From Cupriavidus taiwanensis (GTDB lineage: Bacteria; Pseudomonadota; Gammaproteobacteria; Burkholderiales; Burkholderiaceae), in NCBI RefSeq assembly GCF_900250075.1, contig NZ_LT977071.1, forward strand, positions 2,623,901 to 2,687,900: a stretch of DNA of 64,000 nt, read 5' to 3'. The notes under the pieces are model-generated. The model did not search any database. It had not been told where the DNA came from and worked only from the letters and a program-made list of their open reading frames with translations. Numbering within the stretch: position 1 is the stretch's first letter; every line of letters begins with the position of its first letter. Made by a program: the position numbers and the translations under genes. This document shows, piece by piece, positions 18,559 to 25,955 of this stretch.

Positions 18559-20163
18559 TCAGCGCTGCATCCATTCGGGCGAAGCCAGCAGCAGGGTGTT
18601 CCATTCCGCCTGCGACTCGGCCTGGCTCAGCGCGGCGCGCGTGGCGGGGCCAAGGGTGGCTTCGATCGCATCGTAGTAGAGCTTGTTGCCGATCGTCGGG
18701 AAGCGCGCGCCGCGTGGCGTGGTGCCGTCGCCCGCGAACAATCCCGCCGGCCCCGAGCCGATCGCGCGCGCGATCTCGAAGCGCCGCACCATCTGCCCCG
18801 AACTGGCCCACGCGCTTTCCGCCGACGGGTAGCCGTCGGGCGCCACGTGGCCGTACAGCGGCTCGCCCAGCTGGTTCAGCCAGTTCATCACCGGGCGCAG
18901 GTTGGCCACCTGCCGGCCTTCATAGGCCAGCCGCAGCGACGACACCACATAGACCATCGGGTCCTTGAACTTGCGCGGGGACGGGTCCGCCTGCCGGTCC
19001 AGTTCTGGCGCCAGCAACATGGTGCGCAGCACCGCGGCGATATCGCCGTCGGTGCGCGTGAAGGTCTGCGCCATGCGCTCGACCAGCGCGGGCGGCGGCT
19101 GGTCGGCGATGAAGTACGCAGCCAGCCTCGCGCTGACAAAGCGCGCCGTGGCCGGCTCGCGCGCCAGCATCGCCACCGCGCGCGCCACTTCGTCGAAACC
19201 GGATGGTTCGATGCGCTGGCCCAGCAGCAGCTTGGCGCCGAAGTCGTGGCGCGCGGGGTTGAACTCGAACAGGCCGTCGCTGCGGTACAGGCTTGCGCGC
19301 GCCGCCGGCAGCTTTGGCGGCGGCGTGCCGCGCAGGTTCACGCCCACGCCGGTCAGCACGCGCGCCAGTTCCTGCACATCCTGCTGCGTATAGCGCGAAC
19401 CGCTGGGGCCGCCAGAGACGCCCAGCGTATGCAGCTCCATCAGTTCGCGCGCGTAGTTCTCGTTGACGCGGTTGGCGCTGCTTTGAGCATTGTCGAGATA
19501 GATCAGCATCGCCGGCGCGGTCACCGTGGCCATCAGCAGGTCGCGGAAACGGCCGAGCGCGTGCGGCCGGATCGCGCGCTCTTCGTAGTCGGCCAGCAGC
19601 AGCCCGACCTGGCCCTTGCCCGCATAGACGTTGAAATGGTTCATCCAGAACCATGTCATCTGCTCGCGCAGCTGCGCCGGCGAATACAGCGCGCGCAGCA
19701 AGTGGCGCCGCGCCACATCGGCCACGATCTCGCGGCCCTGCAGGTTGAGCGCCTGGCGCGCCTGCTGCCGGCTCGCGTCGTCGGGCAGGGCATCGATGCG
19801 CTGGCGCGCCTCGCGCGCGGCCTGGACCTGCGCGGCGGCGCCGTCGCGCAGGTTGGGCAAGGCGTCGATGGCGGCCGCCAGCTCGGGCGGATCGGCCAGC
19901 GGCATCGCCAGCTGCTGCGCGAGGAAGCCCTTGCGGCCCAGCCGGTGCAGCGCGCCCAGCGAGGCCTGGTCGGCGCCGTAGGTGACGGTATTGAGCCAGC
20001 GCAGGTCGGCGGCGGCCGTGGCGCCACGGTCATCGCCGTTACCCGGCCCCACTCGCAGCTGGGCACAGCCCGCCAGGCACGCGGCCAGCGCCAGCACGGC
20101 GGCGGCGCGCCGGGCGGTCACGCGCCCGCGGCCAGGTGGTCTTGCATGCTGCGCTGGATCCAT
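18559..20163 (-). CDS. DUF1800 domain protein, lipoprotein signal
   Basis: 534-residue member of the DUF1800 family. The N-terminus has a lipobox-like ACLAGCAQL near residue 30, suggesting a lipoprotein. Typical family segments are WLNTVTYG, EQMTWFWMNHFNVY and VNENYARELMELHTLGV. The ATG at 20163 is set by a perfect GAGGTGA ribosome site six bases upstream. It is the first gene of an operon with the DUF1501 gene. The role is unknown; the pair is probably an extracytoplasmic complex. Confidence 0.88.
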   Translation of the reverse strand: MDPAQHARPPGRGRVTARRAAAVLALAACLAGCAQLRVGPGNGDDRGATAAADLRWLNTVTYGADQASLGALHRLGRKGFLAQQLAMPLADPPELAAAIDALPNLRDGAAAQVQAAREARQRIDALPDDASRQQARQALNLQGREIVADVARRHLLRALYSPAQLREQMTWFWMNHFNVYAGKGQVGLLLADYEERAIRPHALGRFRDLLMATVTAPAMLIYLDNAQSSANRVNENYARELMELHTLGVSGGPSGSRYTQQDVQELARVLTGVGVNLRGTPPPKLPAARASLYRSDGLFEFNPARHDFGAKLLLGQRIEPSGFDEVARAVAMLAREPATARFVSARLAAYFIADQPPPALVERMAQTFTRTDGDIAAVLRTMLLAPELDRQADPSPRKFKDPMVYVVSSLRLAYEGRQVANLRPVMNWLNQLGEPLYGHVAPDGYPSAESAWASSGQMVRRFEIARAIGSGPAGLFAGDGTTPRGARFPTIGNKLYYDAIEATLGPATRAALSQAESQAEWNTLLLASPEWMQR

Positions 20164-20361
20164 GTGGTTCACCTCGTCCGGTTCGATCCCCATCACCATG
20201 TTACGTGGCAAGCCCGGTCCGGTTGACGCGACGACGCCACGCGAGTGTTACCAGTGCTTTCAGTGCGAGATTGCCGGATTTGCCAAGACAGCGGCGCCGC
20301 GCCTGGCTAGCCTTGCCATTTTTCTGCCTTTTCCGCTCCCGCAGCGGAAACGCCTGACCGC

Positions 20362-21285
20362 ATGTCGCGCCCCCTGTCCACTGTCGCCTGGCTGCCCGCC
20401 ATGGCCTTCGTGCTGATCTGGTCCACCGGCTTTATCGTCGGCAAGGCGATCGTGCCGCTGGCCGACACCAGCCTGTTCCTGCTGGGCCGCTTTGCCGTGG
20501 CTGGGCTGATGTTCGTGGCGTGGTCGCTGGCAGCGCGCGCGGCCTGGCCGCCGCTGCGCGAAGCGCCACGCCACCTGCTGGCCGGCGCGCTGATGCAGGG
20601 CCTCTACCTGTGCGCCGGCTACGGCGCCGTCGCCCAGGGCCTGCCGCCGGCGATCATGGCGCTGCTGGGCGCGCTGCAGCCGCTGCTGACCGCGCTGCTT
20701 GCCATTCCCCTGCTGAAAGAGCTACCTTCCAGGCGGACCTGGCACGGCCTGGCGCTGGGTGCACTCGGCGTCGCGCTGGTGATCGCCCCCGCGCTGCAGG
20801 CCGGCCCGCACGGTGCGGCCCGCCCGGTGTCGCCGTGGATCATGCTGCTGGGCGTGCTGGCCATCGTCTCCATCACCATGGGAACCCTGTTGCAGAAAAC
20901 CGCCATCGCCGCCTGTGACCTGCGCGCCAGCTCGGCGTGGCAGAACCTGGGCGCCATGCTGGTCGCCGCCGCGATGGTGGCGATCCAGGCAGCCGGCGCG
21001 CCGCTGCACTGGCACGACGGCCCAGCGCTGTGGGCCGGGCTGGCCTGGGCCGCGATCGGCCTGTCCGGCGCCGGCACCTGGCTGCTGGTCAGCCTGGTGC
21101 GGCGCGGCCAGGCCGCCAATGCCGCGGCGCTGATGTTCCTGGCGCCGCCCCTGGCGGCGCTGCAGGCGTGGCTGCTGTTCGGCGAGCGCCTCGGCGCCGT
21201 GCAGATGCTGGGCATAGCGGTGGCGGGTGCCGGCGTCTGGCTGTGCCAGACCCGTGGCAGGATGCGGCATGCGCAAGCCCGCTGA
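20362..21285 (+). CDS. EamA/DMT-family transporter
   Basis: Drug/metabolite exporter of 307 residues with ten predicted helices in two EamA repeats. Each repeat starts with a family-like pattern (FVLIWSTGFIVGKAIVPLADT in the first). The gene's last 17 bases overlap the start of an AraC-type regulator, which suggests co-transcription and regulation by that protein. Substrate unknown; amino acids and related metabolites are the usual cargo. Confidence 0.9.
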   Translation: MSRPLSTVAWLPAMAFVLIWSTGFIVGKAIVPLADTSLFLLGRFAVAGLMFVAWSLAARAAWPPLREAPRHLLAGALMQGLYLCAGYGAVAQGLPPAIMALLGALQPLLTALLAIPLLKELPSRRTWHGLALGALGVALVIAPALQAGPHGAARPVSPWIMLLGVLAIVSITMGTLLQKTAIAACDLRASSAWQNLGAMLVAAAMVAIQAAGAPLHWHDGPALWAGLAWAAIGLSGAGTWLLVSLVRRGQAANAAALMFLAPPLAALQAWLLFGERLGAVQMLGIAVAGAGVWLCQTRGRMRHAQAR

Positions 21286-22033
21286 AGCGCGCGCCGCGCC
21301 GCTGGTCGAGCACCGGCGCTACCGGCCGCAGCCGGAGGGCCACCAGCACGGCTACCACCAGCTGCTGTTCGGCCTGGCCGGCGCCTCCGAGCTGGAGCTC
21401 GACGGCCACCTCTACCGCGTCGACGACCGCACCGGCCTGATCGTGCCGGCGGGCAGCCATCATGACTACATGGGTTATCAGGGGAACCTGCAGCTGGTGG
21501 CGGACTTCCCCGCGCAATCGGTGGCGCTGCCGGCGAGGCTGATGGCGCGTCCGCGCGCGTTCGCGCTGGACGGCGCCCTTGGCAACCGGGTGCGGGCGCT
21601 GGCGGCCGGGCGCACGGCGTGCGCGGCACGCGCGCCGCAGGCAGACTGGCACCTTGCGGCAACCCTGGCCGCGACGCTGGCCGACAGCCTCGGCATGCCC
21701 GCCGACCGCGAGGTCTTTCCGCTGATGTCCGTCGACGCCTACCTGCGCGCCAACCTGGCCGCGCCGCTGCGCGTGCCGGAACTGGCCGCGCATTTCGGCT
21801 GGAGCGTGCGGCGCTTCCAGACGCTGTTCGCCGAGGCCTTCGGCGATACCCCGCACCGCTACCAGACCCGGCTGCGGCTGGACCGCGCGCTGCAGTGGCT
21901 GTCGGACTCCCGGCTGCCGCTGGCCGAGATCGCGCTGATGTCAGGCTATCCGGACCAGACCACCTTCACGCGCAGCTTCACGCGGCGCTTCGGGCTGCCG
22001 CCGGGGGCATGGCGCGCGGCCGCGCGCGCCTGA
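21269..22033 (+). CDS. AraC-family transcriptional regulator
   Basis: 254-residue regulator with an N-terminal cupin-like sensor domain (HQHGYHQLLFGLAGASELELDGHLYRV) and a C-terminal AraC double helix-turn-helix. The latter shows VPELAAHFGWSVRRFQTLFAEAFGDTPHRY and the second HTH signature IALMSGYPDQTTFTRSFTRRFG. The ATG at 21269 lies inside the DMT exporter gene, so the transporter is a likely target. The effector is unknown. Confidence 0.9.
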   Translation: MRKPAEARAAPLVEHRRYRPQPEGHQHGYHQLLFGLAGASELELDGHLYRVDDRTGLIVPAGSHHDYMGYQGNLQLVADFPAQSVALPARLMARPRAFALDGALGNRVRALAAGRTACAARAPQADWHLAATLAATLADSLGMPADREVFPLMSVDAYLRANLAAPLRVPELAAHFGWSVRRFQTLFAEAFGDTPHRYQTRLRLDRALQWLSDSRLPLAEIALMSGYPDQTTFTRSFTRRFGLPPGAWRAAARA

Positions 22034-22065
22034 GACCGAGCGTGCTGACCGCCCGGCGCGATTGG

Positions 22066-22515
22066 TTACCGCGAGACGATATCCTTGCGCATCGGCCCCA
22101 GAATCGCCAGCAATTCCTTCTGCTCGCGCGCCGGCACCTTGAACTTGTCGAGCGATTTCACCAGGTCATCGACCAGCGCATCGAACTCGTCATTGCTGAT
22201 GGCCAGGCCGGCATGGGCGGTTTTCATATCGCGGCCCGAATAGGTACAGGGTCCGCCAGAACCCGCGCAGATCTGCTCGACCAGCCGCGTCTTCAGGCGC
22301 GGCATATCGGCATTGGCAAACTTGGCCTTGATGCGCGGGTCGGTCGCCAGGTTGCCGACGAAGTCGTCGACCACCGCGGTAATCGCCGGCATGCCGCCAA
22401 GCCGGTCGTATAACGACGAAGTCGTGGCCGGCTTGGCACGATCGGGCGTTGCGCAACCGGCAAGCCCCAGCACCGCCGCCACAACAAAACCGCACAGAAC
22501 AGGCGAGATACGCAT
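22066..22515 (-). CDS. Group 1 truncated haemoglobin with lipoprotein-type signal
   Basis: 149-residue protein. A leader VLCGFVVAAVLGLAGC with a lipobox is followed by a truncated globin: SLYDRLGGMPAITAVVDDFVGNL, then the heme-pocket segment GRDMKTAHAGLAISNDEFDALV, whose His should be the proximal ligand. The globin core is complete. Export to the periplasm is inferred from the leader. Possible roles are NO or oxygen chemistry or heme binding; none is shown by context. It converges with the AraC gene. Confidence 0.88.
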   Translation of the reverse strand: MRISPVLCGFVVAAVLGLAGCATPDRAKPATTSSLYDRLGGMPAITAVVDDFVGNLATDPRIKAKFANADMPRLKTRLVEQICAGSGGPCTYSGRDMKTAHAGLAISNDEFDALVDDLVKSLDKFKVPAREQKELLAILGPMRKDIVSR

Positions 22516-22727
22516 GGCTGACTCCTTCCTTTACCCGGTAGCTGCGGGATCGGAGCCAGTGCCCCGGCGCAAATTGCATTGACCGCATGCGGGGATAGCG
22601 CCGACCGCGCCGGCTTCGGCTGTTTCAGCATAGCAGGTTGGCTCTGCCTTGCTTTCACGCCGATGACGGCATGGCGTTTTCGATACCAACCGGCTAGAGT
22701 CGGAGACGACAAGACCCGGATGCGGCC

Positions 22728-23531
22728 ATGCCCAAGCCACAGATCCTTACCTATGTCGACGCCGGCGCGTCGGACTGGACCGCATGCCTGATGCGCACCA
22801 TCGGCCATCAGCTGCCCGCGGGGGCCTATGAAATCCGCGCGGTGATGGCCAGCGAGATCCGGCACGACGCCACGCTGTTCGACGACGCGGTGATGTTCGT
22901 CATGCCGGGCGGCGCCGACCTGCCCTATTGCGCCTTGCTGAACGGCGCGCCGAACGCGCGCATCCGGCAGTTTGTCGAACGGGGCGGCGTCTACCTCGGG
23001 ATATGCGCGGGCGCCTACTACGCCTGCCGCGAACTGGCCTTCCACGCCGGCACCCGCGGCGCCATCTGCGGCCCGCGCGAACTGCGGCTGGTGGATGCGG
23101 TGGCGGTCGGCTCCCTGCCTGAACTGACCGGCGGCAAGCTCTATGACGGCACCCCGCGCACCACCGCCGCGGTGGAACTGCGGACCACGGACAAGCTGAC
23201 CGAAGTCCCGCTATCGCTTTACACGCATTACCACGGCGGCTGCCGCTTCGACTTCGCCGACGCCCCCGGCCCCGGCACCGAGGTGCTGGCCGTCTATGCA
23301 GGCATCGCCGGCACACCGCCCGCCATCGTCAGCGCACAGGTCGGCAAGGGCCGCGCGCTGCTGACCGGGGTCCATTTGGAAATTTCTGAGCGGGAGTGCA
23401 AGGATGCGTTGCGCGGACACAGCGATATGTCCGAATACCTCCATGTGTGCGACCGGCTGGCGGAAACGGGCGACGCGCGGCTGGCGGTGTTTCGGCAGTT
23501 GCTGGCGCAGGGTGGGCTCGAACTGGACTGA
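22728..23531 (+). CDS. BPL_N-type glutamine-amidotransferase-like protein
   Basis: 267-residue protein similar to the N-terminal extension of eukaryotic biotin-protein ligase (BPL_N), a class I glutamine amidotransferase-like fold. The nucleophile elbow is GICAGAYYACR with Cys near 93, and MPGGADLPY precedes it as the oxyanion region. YTHYHGGCRFDF and GVHLEIS supply further pocket residues. No ligase domain is attached. Bacterial stand-alone members have no established function. Confidence 0.8.
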   Translation: MPKPQILTYVDAGASDWTACLMRTIGHQLPAGAYEIRAVMASEIRHDATLFDDAVMFVMPGGADLPYCALLNGAPNARIRQFVERGGVYLGICAGAYYACRELAFHAGTRGAICGPRELRLVDAVAVGSLPELTGGKLYDGTPRTTAAVELRTTDKLTEVPLSLYTHYHGGCRFDFADAPGPGTEVLAVYAGIAGTPPAIVSAQVGKGRALLTGVHLEISERECKDALRGHSDMSEYLHVCDRLAETGDARLAVFRQLLAQGGLELD

Positions 23532-23543
23532 AGGGGCGGCACC

Positions 23544-24698
23544 CTAGCGCGCCACCTTCCTCTCCGCCTCCTCGTTAAAGTGGTAAAGATGCGTATTGTC
23601 CGGCGCCTCGCCGATTCCCTCGCCACTCGGACGGAATTCGATATGGCGCTGGAATTTTTCGCTGTCGGCCCGGGCGTCGCGCTCGGCGGCCTGCAGCGCC
23701 TCGGCATAGGGCATCGGGTCCTTCGATTTCTCGATTTCCAGCAACAGGGTCTGTTCGTTGACCCGCACGCTGTACTTGCCGAGATTGAACAGCAGGTACA
23801 TCGCCAGCAGGTTGTCATAGTCCTGGTAAGCCCCGGCCTCGCGGCGGAAGTCGAGCGACAGCACCGACGGGAAGCGATCGGGCAGGTCCTTGAAGGCGAT
23901 TTTTTCTTCCTCTTGCGGATCGACATAGGCCGAGCCGCGATACTTCTTGTACAGCACTACATCCATGCCGTAGTTGCGCTGGCCCCATTCCCGGACCAGC
24001 TTCATCGCCATCTCGGTCGGGATATTGGCGGTGGCTGCCGCGATCATGCGCTGCCCTGAAAACAGCGTGGCGCCGGTCACTGCCAGGTCGCGGTAGCCGG
24101 CGCCATACTTGAAGGCGGCGCCGATGGTCTTGGCGCAGTTCAGGCGCAGGTAGTCGTAGCGGATCGGCCCGTGGTGATATTCGGTGTTGCTGCGTTGCTG
24201 GTGATAGTCGTCGTTGATGCGGCGGAAGTACGCGGCCAGCGCCGCCTTGTCCGCCGCCGGCACGCCATAGACCCGCACCCCGATGACCGAGCGCTTGTAG
24301 ATCTCGCCGAAGTCGAGCCCGAACGATGCGGTCTCGGCGACCGTGGATACGGTCTTGAACAGGTATTCCTGCTTGGGGATGGCGACCATCAGATCGGTGG
24401 TGTAGCGTCCGCTCGCGTGCGCGGGGTCGCGATCGGCGTAGAAGTTGGCCGAGTAGACCCGCTCTTCGCCCGCCGCGTCGTCACGCAGCGCCAGCGCGAT
24501 ATGGCCGGCGGATCCGCCCTTGGAGGTGCCGAAGCTGATCAGCAGTTCCAGGTCATACGGGTCCTCGCGCAGGCGTGACGCGATCTGTTGAAGGTTGGCA
24601 GGCTCCGGCCCGCCCTTGCTGCCGAATTCGCTGGACAGGGCCAACCGCGGCAAGACCAACACCATCGCGACGAACCACAGCACCGGCCTCGTTCTCAT
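23544..24698 (-). CDS. Exported protein with possible DUF4105/Lnb-like domain
   Basis: 384-residue protein with an N-terminal signal peptide (RPVLWFVAMVLVLPRLALSS). The middle part has GSAGHIALALRDDAAGEE and, about 150 residues later, YDYLRLNCAKTIGAAFKYGAGY. A spaced His and Cys in this arrangement recall the papain-like DUF4105/Lnb group of periplasmic enzymes, but I could not confirm family membership. The C-terminal 120 residues are charged and helix-rich. GGGGGGAA precedes the ATG at 24698. Function unknown. Confidence 0.7.
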   Translation of the reverse strand: MRTRPVLWFVAMVLVLPRLALSSEFGSKGGPEPANLQQIASRLREDPYDLELLISFGTSKGGSAGHIALALRDDAAGEERVYSANFYADRDPAHASGRYTTDLMVAIPKQEYLFKTVSTVAETASFGLDFGEIYKRSVIGVRVYGVPAADKAALAAYFRRINDDYHQQRSNTEYHHGPIRYDYLRLNCAKTIGAAFKYGAGYRDLAVTGATLFSGQRMIAAATANIPTEMAMKLVREWGQRNYGMDVVLYKKYRGSAYVDPQEEEKIAFKDLPDRFPSVLSLDFRREAGAYQDYDNLLAMYLLFNLGKYSVRVNEQTLLLEIEKSKDPMPYAEALQAAERDARADSEKFQRHIEFRPSGEGIGEAPDNTHLYHFNEEAERKVAR

Positions 24699-24797
24699 TG
24701 TTTCCCCCCGATCTTGGACGTCCCAGGGCATGACCATGACATGCCGACAATACCACGCGGCCCATCGCCCCGGCACACGCCTGCCCCAGCGATCCGG

Positions 24798-24803
24798 TAC
24801 AAT
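24798..24803 (+). promoter_or_regulatory. -10 box before the guanidine riboswitch
   Basis: TACAAT fits a sigma-70 -10 box; transcription would start near 24810, just before the first riboswitch hairpin. The -35 region is not well conserved. Confidence 0.5.
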
Positions 24804-24813
24804 GCTCCACTTT

Positions 24814-24861
24814 CGAGGACGACCTCGCCCGCACCGGGTATGAATGTCCGGGACGGCCCGG
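24814..24861 (+). ncRNA. Guanidine-II riboswitch (mini-ykkC)
   Basis: Two short hairpins with the diagnostic ACGR tetraloops lie directly before sugE. The first is CGAGG-ACGA-CCTCG (24814-24827) and the second CCGGG-ACGG-CCCGG (24848-24861), with 20 bases between them. In the known guanidine-II class the two loops pair with each other around guanidinium. Downstream, GGCTC (24860-24864) can pair with GAGCC (24874-24878) across the ribosome site AAGGAG. That pairing competes with the second hairpin, so guanidine should free the site and turn translation on. Confidence 0.9.
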
Positions 24862-24881
24862 CTCTTGATCAAGGAGCCATC

Positions 24882-25196
24882 ATGGCCTGGATATATCTCG
24901 TCATCGCCGGAGTGCTCGAGGTTCTTTGGGCGTACTCCATGAAGCTGTCCGAGGGCTTTTCGCGCCCCGGCTACTCGGCCATCACCATCGTGGCCATGAT
25001 TGCCAGTTTCGCCCTGCTTTCCCTGTCCATGAAAAGCCTGCCGCTCGGCACGGCCTACACCATCTGGACCGGCATCGGCGCCGTGGGCGCGTTCCTGGTG
25101 GGGCTGTTCGTGCTGGGCGAACCCGCCAGCGCAGTCAGGATCCTGGCCGCCGCACTGATCGTCAGCGGGCTCGTCATGATGAAGGTGAGTTCCTGA
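24882..25196 (+). CDS. sugE: SMR-family guanidinium exporter (SugE/Gdx)
   Basis: Small multidrug resistance protein of 104 residues with four membrane helices. The membrane-embedded Glu is in VIAGVLEVLWAYSMKLSEGF near residue 13. The WAYSMKLSEGF segment and the lack of the EmrE-type pattern place it in the SugE/Gdx subgroup, whose characterised members export guanidinium in exchange for protons. The riboswitch upstream supports this. The ATG at 24882 is six bases after AAGGAG. Confidence 0.93.
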   Translation: MAWIYLVIAGVLEVLWAYSMKLSEGFSRPGYSAITIVAMIASFALLSLSMKSLPLGTAYTIWTGIGAVGAFLVGLFVLGEPASAVRILAAALIVSGLVMMKVSS

Positions 25197-25220
25197 ACCG
25201 CAGTGTCGTTCCGGCCACGC

Positions 25221-25943
25221 TCAGAACGCCTTGCTCAGTTCCAGTCCGCCATAGAAGGACCGCGGCTCGCCCGCGGTCTTCCTGGCGCCGCCGAAGAATC
25301 CCAGGTTCACGCCCTTGCCGATGGCAATGCCGGTCACGACCAGGCCACCTTGCGTGGCGTGGTAGAACGGGTCGCCGTGCTTGATGAATTCCACGCCCGC
25401 CCAGGCGTCGCCGAAGACCTTGTAGAGCAGGCGCCCGCGCGCCCAGTAGGCCTTGGGTCCGAAGTTGTAGCTGGCGATGCCGTTGACCGCCCAGTTCCGG
25501 GCAAACTCCTGCTGGCCCAGCACGGTCAGCGCGAGGCCCCACTCGCCGCCGTCAGAGCGGTTGTCCGCCCCCTCCGGCGAGACGCGGTTATAGCGGTAGC
25601 GGGCGCCTGCCGAGAACTCGGCCCAGCCCGTCGACCAGCCCTTCTGCACGCCGAGCGCGGCCTCGGCCGCCTGTCCGTTCACCGTCACGGTGGTGCCGTT
25701 GGTACCGTACTTGTAGTGGTAGTCGCTGACCACGAACTTCTGCACCAGCAACGGCACCGGCAACAGCTTTCCGCTGATGCCGACGTATTCGCTGCGCTCG
25801 CCGCCGCCGGCCAGGCTGGCGCCGCCGAACACGAAGGGATCGGCCGCCGCCGGCAGCGAGGCCAGCAGCGCCAGCCCGCCGAACAGTGTCATCGTTGCCA
25901 GCCGCCGGCATGCTGCGCCATGGCCTCCGTACGCCATCATCAA
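25221..25943 (-). CDS. bcsS: Cellulose biosynthesis protein BcsS-like beta-barrel
   Basis: 240-residue exported protein with a signal peptide ending near LPAAADPF. The rest alternates aromatic and small residues as in an outer-membrane barrel (EYVGISGKLLP, WAEFSAGARYRYNRVS, and the end SFYGGLELSKAF with terminal Phe). The pattern and its place 12 bases after a cellulose synthase gene fit the BcsS family, known mainly from alphaproteobacteria. It may help export or anchor the polysaccharide. Assignment rests on similarity by eye and on context. Confidence 0.72.
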   Translation of the reverse strand: MMMAYGGHGAACRRLATMTLFGGLALLASLPAAADPFVFGGASLAGGGERSEYVGISGKLLPVPLLVQKFVVSDYHYKYGTNGTTVTVNGQAAEAALGVQKGWSTGWAEFSAGARYRYNRVSPEGADNRSDGGEWGLALTVLGQQEFARNWAVNGIASYNFGPKAYWARGRLLYKVFGDAWAGVEFIKHGDPFYHATQGGLVVTGIAIGKGVNLGFFGGARKTAGEPRSFYGGLELSKAF

Positions 25944-25955
25944 TATCTTCCCGGG

